From NCBI RefSeq assembly GCF_034927245.1, contig NZ_JAYFQK010000038.1, forward strand, positions 62,001 through 126,000: 64,000 nt of DNA, given 5' to 3'. The notes beneath the pieces were generated by a model, which was not told where the DNA came from, did not search any database, and saw only the letters and a program-made list of their open reading frames with translations. The position numbers were made by a program, and so were the translations under genes. Source of the stretch: Desulfitobacterium_A sp034927245. Its GTDB lineage: Bacteria > Bacillota > Desulfitobacteriia > Desulfitobacteriales > Desulfitobacteriaceae. This document shows positions 41,289-49,993 of this stretch, piece by piece; the stretch's first letter is position 1; each line of letters opens with the position of its first letter.

Positions 41289-43502
41289 TTAAAATCCGCC
41301 GTATGTGACGTAGCAGTGACAGTTGATGACCTCGGCGGGGTCGGAACACTCTGGGTCACGCGGAAAACGTAGCCCATTGCTGAACCTCTCGTCGATGGCG
41401 CGGGTTTCTCCGTTCAATGCCACATGGTTCGGCGTGTTGTTTTTGCCATCACGGGGTTGCTTCTGGGGACGGTGATGCCACGTCTTGGTGGTTGCTCCCG
41501 CCGTCCTCATCATGTCGTATTGCCCTGTCGTGAGGCTGGTGGTGGTTTCCTGTCGCGCTATCAGCTTGGCGCGGCTGGATGTGGTCTGCATTTCCTGCAT
41601 GATTTCCTGTGCCATCGCCTTGGTGCTGTTTCCGTGGGTGATTCCGTCGCTGACGATGCGGCTGATGGATTCCTTGGTCGCGTCTTGAATACCGACGACG
41701 CGCTTGCCGCCGCGCAGTTTGGCTGTGCTGACAAGTTCGGGACGCTGGACAGAATGGACGCGGTAGAGGTCTTGGCTGTGCTTTGCGCCCGCGTCGTAGG
41801 CTTTCCTCCACAGTGGCTCATAAATTTTGTTGAGGATATCCGCCTCGCGCGTCCAGTCAATCATGCCGCTGACGAATTTATCCGCAAGGGCTTTTTGCTG
41901 GGCTTCATCGAGCAGGTTCCACGCTTCGTAGTTGACCGTACCGTCCTCGTTGAAGTAGGGGCGCATATTATCCCACACGGTGCCGTCCGCTTTCTCGGTC
42001 TCTCCGAGTGCGGCACCGATGCGTTTTGCCTGTTCTCTGAAGAATTTCATGGTGGCAATTTCAAAAGCCGCACCCATTTCACGGAGCGCGGCATTCTCTG
42101 ACTGTTCGGCGGCTGACAGACTGATTCGCCGCCCTGCGGCTTTCTGCCCGTATGCGTCGAGTATTTCGACTATGTCCTCGTCGGTGCCGTCTTCCACCTC
42201 AATGTCGCCGCCTTTGTCCGGCGCGTCTTCGATGACGACCGTGTCCTCCGCGTCTGCTGGTTCCATATCCAGCTGGGATGTGGTCATGGCGGCAGTGACC
42301 GCGACTGGGTCTTCATCCTCGCCGATGAATACGTCAGAGAACGTTCCCTTGTAAACGCGCCCGCCTGTGGTTGCGGGTGCCAAGTCGAGCAGTTCCCGCG
42401 CCTCGTCTTTGAGGAGCAGTCCGGCGTTCCATCCGTCTATGCCTTTCATCTTGTCAAACTCTTGGTTTCGCGGCACAATGTCGTCGTATCGCCAGACGAG
42501 GTTCTCACCGAACATCGGGAGAAGCTGCTTGTTGACTGCCTCCTCGCGTCGGCGCAGGCGCGGCATGAGGACGTTCTGTGCATAGATAAACTGTGCCGCT
42601 TCTGCGGTCGCGCGGTTGCTGTTCTCGGTGATGCCCATAATCTCGCGGGGGACACCGAAATGCTCCAGTACCGCGTCGCGGAGGTACATTCTACCGTTGA
42701 CCATATCCATGTCTTTCATGGTCTCGCCTACGCGCTGGACGCTGACCTCGCCGTTGACGGTTGCCATTCCGTGGGATTTGAATACGCCTTGAAAGCGTTC
42801 GAGCCATTCCATACGGAAGCGTTTGCGCTGTTCGTCGGTGCTTTTCGGCATCGCCACGATGAGGTTCGGTGTTGCGTCGTTGAAAAAGAACCGCTTCTGA
42901 AACTTCGAGGCGTACTCGTCGGTCTCGACCTCATCCGATATGCTTTCCGCCGCGCCCAATCCGCGCATGAACGGGTCGAACGGGTTCAGGCTTTTCATCA
43001 CGAACATATCCTCGACAGGCACGTCAATGATGCCGCCGCTGGATGTTCGCACCCGGTAGAACGGGTGACCGAGGTATGGGGTCATGAATACCCAATGCGT
43101 CGGAACCGGCCACAATTCGGAGGGTCTTCCCATTGGGTCGCGTTCAATGATGAAATATCCCTCGCCTTTGAGCAGGAGGTATATTTCGTGAAGTTGCCAG
43201 AGTGCCGCGCTGGAGTATTCATGCAGGGGGTTCAGGTTGTCCCAAAAGTCGAGGAACGGATGGGACTGCACCTCCTGCTCCTCGCCGTTGCTCGCGATGG
43301 CATATAGTTTGCCAGTCGCGAATGAAAGGTCAGAGGCTATTCTGTCCACGACCGCGAGGCGGGGGCTGGTGCTGAAAGTCTTTATCCATTCGGCGGTGTT
43401 GCGTTCCGGAGGGCGCGACCAGCGCGGTATCATGCTGTTGCCGTTGTCGCGCCGCGTGAATTGATTGCTTACGTTGGACTGCCGCCTGCTGAATAGTGGC
43501 AT
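41289..43502 (-). CDS. Portal protein fused to Mu F-like minor head protein
   Basis: 737 residues. Residues 1-390 are a phage portal (KTFSTSPRLAVVDRIASDLS, YILLKGEGYFIIERDPMGRP-like segment, REIMGITENSNRATAEAAQF). An acidic linker follows (DIEVEDGTDEDIVEILD). Residues 500-737 are a Mu gpF/SPP1 gp7-like domain with AKLIARQETTTSLTTGQYD, KTWHHRPQKQPR and the zinc-like end DPAEVINCHCYV. In most phages these are two neighbouring genes. The polypeptide would place about 12 MuF copies on the portal ring. Confidence 0.9.
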   Translation of the reverse strand: MPLFSRRQSNVSNQFTRRDNGNSMIPRWSRPPERNTAEWIKTFSTSPRLAVVDRIASDLSFATGKLYAIASNGEEQEVQSHPFLDFWDNLNPLHEYSSAALWQLHEIYLLLKGEGYFIIERDPMGRPSELWPVPTHWVFMTPYLGHPFYRVRTSSGGIIDVPVEDMFVMKSLNPFDPFMRGLGAAESISDEVETDEYASKFQKRFFFNDATPNLIVAMPKSTDEQRKRFRMEWLERFQGVFKSHGMATVNGEVSVQRVGETMKDMDMVNGRMYLRDAVLEHFGVPREIMGITENSNRATAEAAQFIYAQNVLMPRLRRREEAVNKQLLPMFGENLVWRYDDIVPRNQEFDKMKGIDGWNAGLLLKDEARELLDLAPATTGGRVYKGTFSDVFIGEDEDPVAVTAAMTTSQLDMEPADAEDTVVIEDAPDKGGDIEVEDGTDEDIVEILDAYGQKAAGRRISLSAAEQSENAALREMGAAFEIATMKFFREQAKRIGAALGETEKADGTVWDNMRPYFNEDGTVNYEAWNLLDEAQQKALADKFVSGMIDWTREADILNKIYEPLWRKAYDAGAKHSQDLYRVHSVQRPELVSTAKLRGGKRVVGIQDATKESISRIVSDGITHGNSTKAMAQEIMQEMQTTSSRAKLIARQETTTSLTTGQYDMMRTAGATTKTWHHRPQKQPRDGKNNTPNHVALNGETRAIDERFSNGLRFPRDPECSDPAEVINCHCYVTYGGF

Positions 43503-43520
43503 GGTTTTTCACCTCTTTCC

Positions 43521-44960
43521 CTAAAAATCTATTGACCAGTCGCTCTGGACTGGGTCGTACATGGCAAGGGCGAGCGCGTCAGCGATGTCCGGCGATTGGA
43601 TGCCGCGTTTCTTCATCGCTTCCTTGCGCTCCAGTTCGATGCGCCCTGCGCTGTTGATGCTGTATCGTCTGTTGGATAGTTGGGTTATCTGGCGGTCGTC
43701 GTGCCAGAGGACAAGGGTCTGCTTGCGCAGTGCTTCGCGCACGGTTCCCCACATCACGCCCGTGCTGTTTGCGTATTCGACGGGGTCGTCTGGGCTTACC
43801 GTGCCGCCCTCGCCTCCGAAGTGGCACTCGTAAACCTCCAAAAGGAAAGGCACGGGGTCGGTATCGTTTTGCTCCGCCGCCTCGCGCCGTTTGTCGTTGA
43901 TGCTGTTCTGGATTTCCTCCCGTTGTTCCCGGAGGCGGTCGTACACACCTACGCCCAGCCCGTCGCAGTCGATTTTGACATAAATCTCGCGGACGGTCTC
44001 GATGGAGGCGTATTGCCTGATTGCGGCGATGGTGTATCCGGCTATTTCCATCGTGTCGTTGTGATGGTAGATGTCCGGCTCGTCCTGTAGGGTCTTGTCT
44101 CGCACGGGGGCGATGACGCTGCTGTCGTCTCCGAACCGTGCCACGTCCACGCCGATATCTATGCGGCTCGGCTCGCGGGTGGGTCGGTCGGCTTCGCTTT
44201 GTCGCTCGCACCACTCCATCGGGATGAAGCTGTCGGGCAGAGCCTTTGGGAAGTCGCCGGAAACGCGCACCCTGAACACGTCGCTGTTCTCGCCGTACAT
44301 CTCGATGATGGTGTTGATAAAGTCCTGCGAGACGCGGCGGCTTTTGCGCCCGTCGACGTGGAATGTCGAATACTGGGCGCGGTTCTTCGTGTGGCTGTCG
44401 TGGAAAAATCCAGTCAGGCGCGTCGGGTTTCCGCACATGAGCAGCTTTGCACCGGGTGTGGAAAGGGAACCGAGGACAGGCTCGAAGCGGTCATCATCCA
44501 CGCCGCTCGCCTCGTCGATGATGTAGAGGATGTGTTCGGCGTGGAAGCCCTGAAGCGCGTCCGGCTTGGTTGCCGTACGTGCGACCGCGAACCATTCTTT
44601 TGCGTGTCCTTTCAGGTAGACGCGCTCCTGCGTCCAGACGATAACATTTTCAAGCGTTCGGCTGTGTCGTATCCACTTTGCAATCTCCGCCCATAGGATG
44701 TCTTTCAGCTGGTGGTCGGTGGGAGCCGTGCAAGGAATTTTCGGGTAGGGGCGAGTGCAAAGGAACCAGAGAACGAGCCAGCTTTCGACTGCGCTCTTTC
44801 CGATGCCGTGTCCGCTCCTCACGCTGGTCATCTGGTTCTTGGCGACGCTCTCCATGATGGCGCGTTGCGCCGCGTCCGGGGTCGCTCCTATAATGTGGGT
44901 CGTAAAATCGACGGGGGAGTTGATGAACCGTCGCATTGCTTTTATATCAATCGTCGCCAT
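43521..44960 (-). CDS. terL: Terminase large subunit
   Basis: 479 residues from ATG 44960 (GGGAGGAG upstream). The ATPase part has SGHGIGKSAVE (Walker A) and HILYIIDEASGVDD (Walker B), and the nuclease part has IDIGVDVARFGDDSSV, VKIDCDGLGVGVYD and SPDIADALALAMY, an RNase H-like set of acidic residues. It cuts and pumps phage DNA through the portal. It overlaps terS by 14 bp. Confidence 0.95.
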   Translation of the reverse strand: MATIDIKAMRRFINSPVDFTTHIIGATPDAAQRAIMESVAKNQMTSVRSGHGIGKSAVESWLVLWFLCTRPYPKIPCTAPTDHQLKDILWAEIAKWIRHSRTLENVIVWTQERVYLKGHAKEWFAVARTATKPDALQGFHAEHILYIIDEASGVDDDRFEPVLGSLSTPGAKLLMCGNPTRLTGFFHDSHTKNRAQYSTFHVDGRKSRRVSQDFINTIIEMYGENSDVFRVRVSGDFPKALPDSFIPMEWCERQSEADRPTREPSRIDIGVDVARFGDDSSVIAPVRDKTLQDEPDIYHHNDTMEIAGYTIAAIRQYASIETVREIYVKIDCDGLGVGVYDRLREQREEIQNSINDKRREAAEQNDTDPVPFLLEVYECHFGGEGGTVSPDDPVEYANSTGVMWGTVREALRKQTLVLWHDDRQITQLSNRRYSINSAGRIELERKEAMKKRGIQSPDIADALALAMYDPVQSDWSIDF

Positions 44961-45729
44961 CTTTTTTCTCCTCCCATGCCGAATTGATAGCCTCGACGAG
45001 CGACGCGATTTCGTCGTCACCCGCAGTTAGAGCCTTGACCTTTGCTTCGGTCTCGGTAATCTGGCGGAGGCTGTCGGCGACGCGGCGCATTTCCGCACGG
45101 ACACGGGTCAGAGCGTCGGTGAAGTTCCGTAGCTGCTCCTTTCGGGTTTCCTGCTCCTGCGATAGGCGGACGACCTTGGTAATCTCGCGCCCGTCCGCAC
45201 CCTTGGTGCCTGTCGGCTCGGCGGTGCTGATGACGCGGTGGGTTATCATCTCCGCGCCGTTCTCGATGGCGTTGATGTGCCCCATCAGTCGCCGCTCGGT
45301 TATCTGGTGCTGGGCGTACAAGGCGCGGAGGCGGTCGCGTTCCTCCTGTTGGTCGAGGATGTCGAGCAAGGCTTTTTCCTCGTCGGTGAGAAGGTCGCCG
45401 TAAATCTGCATATACGCCCCGTGGGTGGCGGCGTTCGCATTTCCCAGCGGCGCACCTGCACCCACGGAGTTGCTGTTGCCGGGTTGACCGCCGGGTTTAC
45501 GCTTCGGAGCGTTCCGTTTCCTATCGGAGCGTTCCGTATTTTTTTTCGGAGCGTTCCGCTCGTTTTTTTTTGAAGTCTGCGCCTCCCAGCGGTCTTTAGA
45601 TTTCCATGCACGGACGGTCGCCTCTGGTACCTTTAACCGCTCGGCAATCTCGCATAGTTTAAGGCTTCTGCCGGAGGCTTCCCACATCTCTCGCGCTTTA
45701 TCTCGCGCAGGGTCTCGCGCTCTCGGCAT
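44947..45729 (-). CDS. terS: Terminase small subunit
   Basis: 260 residues. The N-terminal helix-turn-helix (LCEIAERLKVPEATVRAWKS) binds packaging sites, a basic Asn/Lys/Arg-rich linker (KKNTERSDRKRNAPKRKPGG) follows, and the rest is a long helical oligomerisation part. It contains three near-palindromic 12-bp direct repeats in its DNA (45505-45558). It initiates packaging with TerL. Confidence 0.9.
   Translation of the reverse strand: MPRARDPARDKAREMWEASGRSLKLCEIAERLKVPEATVRAWKSKDRWEAQTSKKNERNAPKKNTERSDRKRNAPKRKPGGQPGNSNSVGAGAPLGNANAATHGAYMQIYGDLLTDEEKALLDILDQQEERDRLRALYAQHQITERRLMGHINAIENGAEMITHRVISTAEPTGTKGADGREITKVVRLSQEQETRKEQLRNFTDALTRVRAEMRRVADSLRQITETEAKVKALTAGDDEIASLVEAINSAWEEKKDGDD
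45505..45558 (-). repeat. Three 12-bp direct repeats inside terS (candidate pac/TerS binding site)
   Basis: CGGAGCGTTCCG occurs at 45505-45516, 45525-45536 and 45547-45558, start-to-start 20 and 22 bp, about two helical turns each. Each copy is itself an imperfect palindrome (CGGA-x-CG-x-TCCG). In several headful phages the pac site lies within terS, so this is a natural candidate for recognition by TerS (inference). Confidence 0.6.
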
Positions 45730-45744
45730 GGCGGCTCACCTCCC

Positions 45745-47103
45745 TTATTCGTTTGTTTCGACGAACGGGCAGGGGGTAGGCTCTCCGCCACGAAGGAGCG
45801 AGACCTCCGGGGTCTTCTCGTGGTCATAACACCACGCGATGTATCGCCGGACTATTACGTCACAGAATTTGGGGTCAAGTTCCATCATGTAACACGTTCG
45901 CGATAATTGTTCACAAGCCATGAGCGTACTGCCGGAGCCTCCGAACGGGTCAAGAACAATCCATCCGGCTTTACTGCTGTTGCTGACAAGCCGCCCCACG
46001 AGGGAGACGGGTTTCATCGTCGGGTGTTCTGCGTTTTTGGTAGGTTTGTTCTCGTGGAGGATGGTAGTGTACTGTTCCTGCCGCTTGACGTATTGCTTGA
46101 TGTAGGCGAGCAGTTCAGGCTTTTTCATTTTGTCAAAGTTTGGTTGCTCGTCCTCGATGACCGTGGTCTGCGTCCTGTCGTCGATGAAATAGTGGGCTTC
46201 CCCGCCTTTCCATCCGTAGAGGATGGGTTCGTGCTTCCATTGGTAGTCCTGCCGCCCAAGGACGAGGGCGTTCTTCACCCAGATGAGGCATTGCTTCATC
46301 TCGAAGCCCGCACCCTCGAAAGCACGGCGGAAGTTCAGCCCCTCGCTGTCGGCGTGGAAGATATAAGCTGCGGCTCCGGGCTTGCTCACACGGTAAATGT
46401 TCCCAAACGCCGCGAGTAGGAATGCTTGAAACGCGGTATCTGTCTGCTTGTCATTGATGATTTTACCCGCCGTTCCTTCGTAGTCGACGTTGTAGGGAGG
46501 GTCGGTGACGGTCAGTCTTGCGCTGTGTCCGTCCATCAGCTGGTCGAAATCCTCCGTGCTGGTCGCATCTCCGCACATCAGACGGTGCTTGCCGTCGATG
46601 ATGTAAATGTCCCCGCGCTCGGTGAATGGGGTCTCGCCGACCGCCTCGTATTCGCCCTCCGCGTCGAAGTCGTCATCTGCTTCCTCCTCCGTCGTGAATT
46701 GCGTCATGATGTCCTCAATCTCCGCCGTGTCAAATCCCGTCAGGGTCACGTCGTAGGCTCCTGTGTCGAGCAGTTCGAGGATGTCTCTCAGTCGAGGCAT
46801 ATCCCAATCGCCGGATATTTTATTCAATGCGATGTTGAGGGCTTTCTCGTCGTTGGGGTGGAGGTCGACGACCACGACGCTCTCCTCGGTGATGCCGAGG
46901 TCTTGCATAACTTTCAGCCGCTGGTGACCGCCCACGACGTGGCGGGTGCGTTCGTTCCAGATTATCGGCTCGACGTAGCCGAAGGTGCCGATGGAGCGTT
47001 TCAGCTTCTCGTACTCCGGGTCGCCGGGTTGCAGGTCTTTTCTGGGGTTGTATTCAGCGGGCTGTAATTCATCCAGCCGCATCTTTCTGATTTCCATTGC
47101 CAT
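45745..47103 (-). CDS. ParB-like nuclease domain fused to DNA methyltransferase
   Basis: 452 residues. Residues 1-110 are a ParB/sulfiredoxin-like domain (LQPAEYNPRKDLQPGDPEYE, VVGGHQRLKVMQDLG). Residues 165-430 are an adenine/N4-type methyltransferase with VTDPPYNVDYEG (motif IV DPPY) and LDPFGGSGSTLMACEQLSR (motif I), so motif order is IV then I, a beta-type layout. Next to terminase, such proteins are thought to modify phage DNA before packaging. It is the first gene behind the predicted late promoter. Confidence 0.93.
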   Translation of the reverse strand: MAMEIRKMRLDELQPAEYNPRKDLQPGDPEYEKLKRSIGTFGYVEPIIWNERTRHVVGGHQRLKVMQDLGITEESVVVVDLHPNDEKALNIALNKISGDWDMPRLRDILELLDTGAYDVTLTGFDTAEIEDIMTQFTTEEEADDDFDAEGEYEAVGETPFTERGDIYIIDGKHRLMCGDATSTEDFDQLMDGHSARLTVTDPPYNVDYEGTAGKIINDKQTDTAFQAFLLAAFGNIYRVSKPGAAAYIFHADSEGLNFRRAFEGAGFEMKQCLIWVKNALVLGRQDYQWKHEPILYGWKGGEAHYFIDDRTQTTVIEDEQPNFDKMKKPELLAYIKQYVKRQEQYTTILHENKPTKNAEHPTMKPVSLVGRLVSNSSKAGWIVLDPFGGSGSTLMACEQLSRTCYMMELDPKFCDVIVRRYIAWCYDHEKTPEVSLLRGGEPTPCPFVETNE

Positions 47104-47143
47104 CGGGTCGCGCCTCCTTTCGTGCGGTTTGAGTGCAAATGAA

Positions 47144-47176
47144 AAAGCCGCCCCCGGTTTTTGGAGCGGCTTTTGG
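47144..47176 (-). terminator. Intrinsic terminator just downstream of the predicted late promoter
   Basis: On the minus strand AAAAGCCGCTCC pairs with GGGGGCGGCTTTTT around AAAAACC, with the T run directly attached. It sits between the predicted start of transcription (about 47190) and the ParB-methylase gene. It can end early transcription, or hold the late promoter's transcript until antitermination. Confidence 0.8.
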
Positions 47177-47196
47177 ACACACTTTTGATTTTGACC

Positions 47197-47225
47197 ATTA
47201 TACCACGGATGTTTTTATGGGTAAA
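47197..47225 (-). promoter_or_regulatory. Predicted minus-strand promoter of the late (packaging/head/tail) operon
   Basis: On the minus strand TTTACC (47225-47220), 17 bases, TATAAT (47202-47197), with TGG just before the -10 (extended type). It lies in the only sizeable non-coding gap of the operon, immediately behind the ArpU/RinA-like activator gene and before the packaging genes. Confidence 0.7.
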
Positions 47226-47249
47226 TATCACAGAATTTATGGGCTATAT

Positions 47250-47777
47250 TTACACCGCCGATGCTCCGTATAGCATCACTGCGATGTCCTTGACGATGCG
47301 TGTCCGTTGCTTCCAGACTTGGTTCGCACTGCATCCGAGGTCGGCGGCGATGTCCTCGTCATCGTAGCGGTCTATGTAGCGTCCTGTCACGGTGGGGTAG
47401 TAGGGGTCGTCTTTGAATGCTTCCATCGCACAGCGCACGGTTTCTATCTCGTGCTTGTCTATTGCAATGGTTGCTTCGAGGTCTTGGATGATTGCGTCCA
47501 GCATTTCCTCTGGGTCGACGCGGTATCCTGTCTTTTGAAAGCGGACAATACTCTTACTCCGACTTTGCGGCCCGTTGGCGCGGATTTCCTCCAGCTTCTC
47601 GATGTCCTCTTTAACCTTGCGGGTGAGTATGGGTATCGCGTACAGTCTGCGCTCGGTTGCTTTGAATGCGTCTTTTGCCGTCGAGGAGGCTTGCGCCCTC
47701 CCCGCCTGAAGCCCAGCGTTCACCGCTTCGGTGATGAGGGCTTTTGTATCTAATTTTGCCGCTGAATTCTTTGCCAC
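47250..47777 (-). CDS. Late transcription activator, ArpU/RinA-like
   Basis: 175 residues. The C-terminus DDPYYPTVTGRYIDRYDDED and DLGCSANQVWKQRTRIVKDI is a sigma-region-4-like helix-turn-helix, as in ArpU/RinA proteins that switch on packaging and structural genes; the N-terminal part is helical and basic. It is located right before the predicted late promoter and terminase genes, which supports that role. Confidence 0.82.
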   Translation of the reverse strand: MAKNSAAKLDTKALITEAVNAGLQAGRAQASSTAKDAFKATERRLYAIPILTRKVKEDIEKLEEIRANGPQSRSKSIVRFQKTGYRVDPEEMLDAIIQDLEATIAIDKHEIETVRCAMEAFKDDPYYPTVTGRYIDRYDDEDIAADLGCSANQVWKQRTRIVKDIAVMLYGASAV

Positions 47778-47854
47778 TGCATTCGCCTCCTTTTGGCTAC
47801 AACGAGGGACACCGCCCGCGAGGGCGGCTCCCTGTAATAGGTGATTTGTGTGGT

Positions 47855-48226
47855 CTATCTGTAGGGCGGGTATTCATCGTCCGCGCTGTCGTCGCGCTGG
47901 GGAGGTGCGCCGAGGAATTTAACCTCGTCAGCGATGCACTCCGAGACGGTGCGTTTGTTCCCGTCCTTGTCCTCGTAGTTGCGGTTGTGCCAGCTTCCCC
48001 GGACGGCGACCTGCCGCCCCTTGGTGAGGTATCTTGCGCACAGGTCTGCGGTATTCCGCCATGTGATGATGGTGATGTAGTCGGTCACCTTGTTGCCACT
48101 CTCCCGGTCTTTCTTGGACTGCTCACGCTCGACCGCGAGGGTGAATGAGCAGGTGCTGATTCCGCCGTTGGTCGTGCGATGCTCCGGGTCGCGGGTCAGG
48201 TTGCCGATTAAGAATACTTGGTTCAT
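47855..48226 (-). CDS. ssb: Single-stranded DNA-binding protein
   Basis: 123 residues, an OB fold with NQVFLIGNLTRDPEHRTTNG, DYITIITWRNTADLCARYLT and KGRQVAVRGSWHNRNYEDKD, and a short acidic tail ending DDEYPPYR. It protects ssDNA during phage replication and recombination. It overlaps VRR-NUC by 4 bp. Confidence 0.96.
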   Translation of the reverse strand: MNQVFLIGNLTRDPEHRTTNGGISTCSFTLAVEREQSKKDRESGNKVTDYITIITWRNTADLCARYLTKGRQVAVRGSWHNRNYEDKDGNKRTVSECIADEVKFLGAPPQRDDSADDEYPPYR

Positions 48227-48657
48227 GCGCTCGCCCCCATGTTCAGGTATTCGAGGATGACCTTGCTGGCGGCTTCCCAGCCCTTGCAGACATGGACGAG
48301 GTAGTCCTGCTCGCCGAGGGCTTTCACCCAGTCCTTTTGAGTGTCACTAACCTTGCCGCCGCGCTGTCGTTTGAGTTCGATGTACAGCCCGTGGTAACCG
48401 CCGCGAGCGACAGGGAGAAAGATGTCTGGCACTCCCGACTTCACGCCCTCTGCCTTAAAGCGTCCCGCTTCGGCTTTGCTTCGACGCCCGCCGTTCGGCG
48501 TATGGTACATGAGGGCGAGTTCCGGGTATTTTCCGCGCTGCCATGCCGCCCAGTTAAAGAGCATCTGTTGTTCTTGGCTCTCGGTCGGTACCTGCGGCTC
48601 TGGCTTTTTCGCCTTTTTGGGGGCGGGTGGGGTTCTCCTGTATGTGTTCTGTTTCAT
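48223..48657 (-). CDS. VRR-NUC domain nuclease
   Basis: 144 residues, with SQEQQMLFNWAAWQRGKYPE, the GVKSGVPDIFLPVARGGYHG catalytic PD, and LYIELKRQRGGKVSDTQKDW (E-x-K), the PD-(D/E)xK virus-type replication-repair nuclease family. Likely a structure-specific or resolvase-like enzyme in phage recombination. Confidence 0.93.
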   Translation of the reverse strand: MKQNTYRRTPPAPKKAKKPEPQVPTESQEQQMLFNWAAWQRGKYPELALMYHTPNGGRRSKAEAGRFKAEGVKSGVPDIFLPVARGGYHGLYIELKRQRGGKVSDTQKDWVKALGEQDYLVHVCKGWEAASKVILEYLNMGASA

Positions 48658-48845
48658 GCTTTATCTCCTCCGTTTCTTTGGCATTCACAGCAGATGTCCT
48701 GCCATTCTCCATTGACTTTTTGGGATTTCCATCCCGCGCTCTTTTTCGCGTTCACTGCATCGTAGAAGTCAAACTCTCCGGGGAGTTCCTCCCCGCACAG
48801 GTCGCAGGTCGGCGTGTAGATGTCTCCAGACCTTTCAATGCTCAT
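48654..48845 (-). CDS. Small zinc-ribbon-like protein, 63 residues
   Basis: Two Cys pairs, CDLCGEELPG and CCECQRNGG, separated by a helix (DFYDAVNAKKSAGWKSQKVN) form a likely zinc knuckle. It overlaps both neighbours (4 and 11 bp). Common in this sort of phage operon; no known function. Confidence 0.75.
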   Translation of the reverse strand: MSIERSGDIYTPTCDLCGEELPGEFDFYDAVNAKKSAGWKSQKVNGEWQDICCECQRNGGDKA

Positions 48846-49833
48846 TTGGGGTTCCTCCTTTGTAGCATTTGTCGCAGATGTAAAACCTGCCAGATATGCG
48901 TGTCGCGGGTTTTCCTTGGACGCTTTCCCCGCATTGGCGACAGTTCTTCTTGTCTCGGACGCTCTCGACGCGTACCTTGTGCGCCTCCAGCCGCGCCCAG
49001 TCCGTGACTTTGACTTTGTTGATGTGCGCCATCATCTTTTCGGGGTGTTCCCTGATGAGGGGCTTGCCCCAGATGTCGGTCAGGCTGTCTTTCATGAATA
49101 GCGGCACTCCCGCGCTCTCACACGCCGCGCGGATATTTTCCACCCAGATACGCTCTGGTCGGTATTTTCGTGCGCCCGCCCCAGTCATGGCTCCGGCGAT
49201 TACCCAGTTCGTGTTGGCGAGGGCTTCCGCTCCTGCGGTCTCAAACGGCGCGAGGATTGGTTCGATGCTCACAAAGGTGTTGTGTTTCTGGCTGTACCAG
49301 AATTCCGTCTCAGGGGTCGGTGCGCTCGTTCCCCACCAGTAGTTGTCGCCCTCCGGGAGGAGGTGCTTCTCCGCCAGTTCCGTGTACCTCTTTGGGTTCT
49401 TGGTGAGGAACATATAAACGTGCTGGGGTGCCTCGTGGCACTCGCGGAAGACGGCGGCAAGCCATTCATCCGGCACCCAGTCACCGAATAGGTCGGTCAT
49501 GCTGCCGACGAATATCCGGCGTGGCTCCTTTGCGGTCTTCAGGTATTGCAGCTTGTAACCGTGCATTGTCGGTGCGAAACCTTTTGGGTACGGGGTAGAG
49601 CGGAGGTAGTTCCCGTCCGCATCCCGGAGGACTGTCGGTTTGGTCGCCACGAAGCACCGGGGGTCGTGTGCCGTCGCGTAGATGGTGCCGTTCTCCGGCC
49701 ACTCCGAGAGCTTGGGTTGAAATCGCCGCGCTATGTTCCGGGCGTAGCAGTAGGGGCATCCGTGAAGGCATCCGCTGACGGGGTTCCACGTGCTGTCTGC
49801 CCAGTCGATTTTGGTTCTGTGGATTCCACTCAC
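48835..49833 (-). CDS. Phage Gp37/Gp68 family radical-SAM-like protein (DUF5131)
   Basis: 332 residues from GTG 49833 (GGGAGGTG upstream). WNPVSGCLHGCPYCYARNIA has a C-x3-C-x2-C site (C22, C26, C29) as in radical SAM proteins, and RRIFVGSMTDLFGDWVPDEW and the C-terminal zinc site CRQCGESV...CDKCYKGG follow. The family is widespread in phages and has no established substrate; DNA or nucleotide modification is a guess. Confidence 0.92.
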   Translation of the reverse strand: MSGIHRTKIDWADSTWNPVSGCLHGCPYCYARNIARRFQPKLSEWPENGTIYATAHDPRCFVATKPTVLRDADGNYLRSTPYPKGFAPTMHGYKLQYLKTAKEPRRIFVGSMTDLFGDWVPDEWLAAVFRECHEAPQHVYMFLTKNPKRYTELAEKHLLPEGDNYWWGTSAPTPETEFWYSQKHNTFVSIEPILAPFETAGAEALANTNWVIAGAMTGAGARKYRPERIWVENIRAACESAGVPLFMKDSLTDIWGKPLIREHPEKMMAHINKVKVTDWARLEAHKVRVESVRDKKNCRQCGESVQGKPATRISGRFYICDKCYKGGTPNEH

Positions 49834-49834
49834 G

Positions 49835-49993
49835 CTACACACCTCCCGCGATGACGACGGCGGCGAGTGCCGCGATGGATACTGCCGCGACGATGGCGGC
49901 GTTCCTGCCCCTATGCTCATCCTCGTGGGCGATGCCGCCGAGTGATGAAATGGCAGCGATGATGAGCAGGGCGATTGTGATGGCTGTTTTCAT
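49835..49993 (-). CDS. Tiny two-helix membrane protein, 52 residues
   Basis: MKTAITIALLIIAAISSLGG and NAAIVAAVSIAALAAVVIAG are two hydrophobic helices joined by a charged His/Glu/Arg loop. ATG 49993 overlaps the previous stop by 4 bp, and its stop is one base before the next GTG start, so it is embedded in the operon. Function unknown; could be a superinfection-exclusion-type membrane peptide (speculative). Confidence 0.68.
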   Translation of the reverse strand: MKTAITIALLIIAAISSLGGIAHEDEHRGRNAAIVAAVSIAALAAVVIAGGV

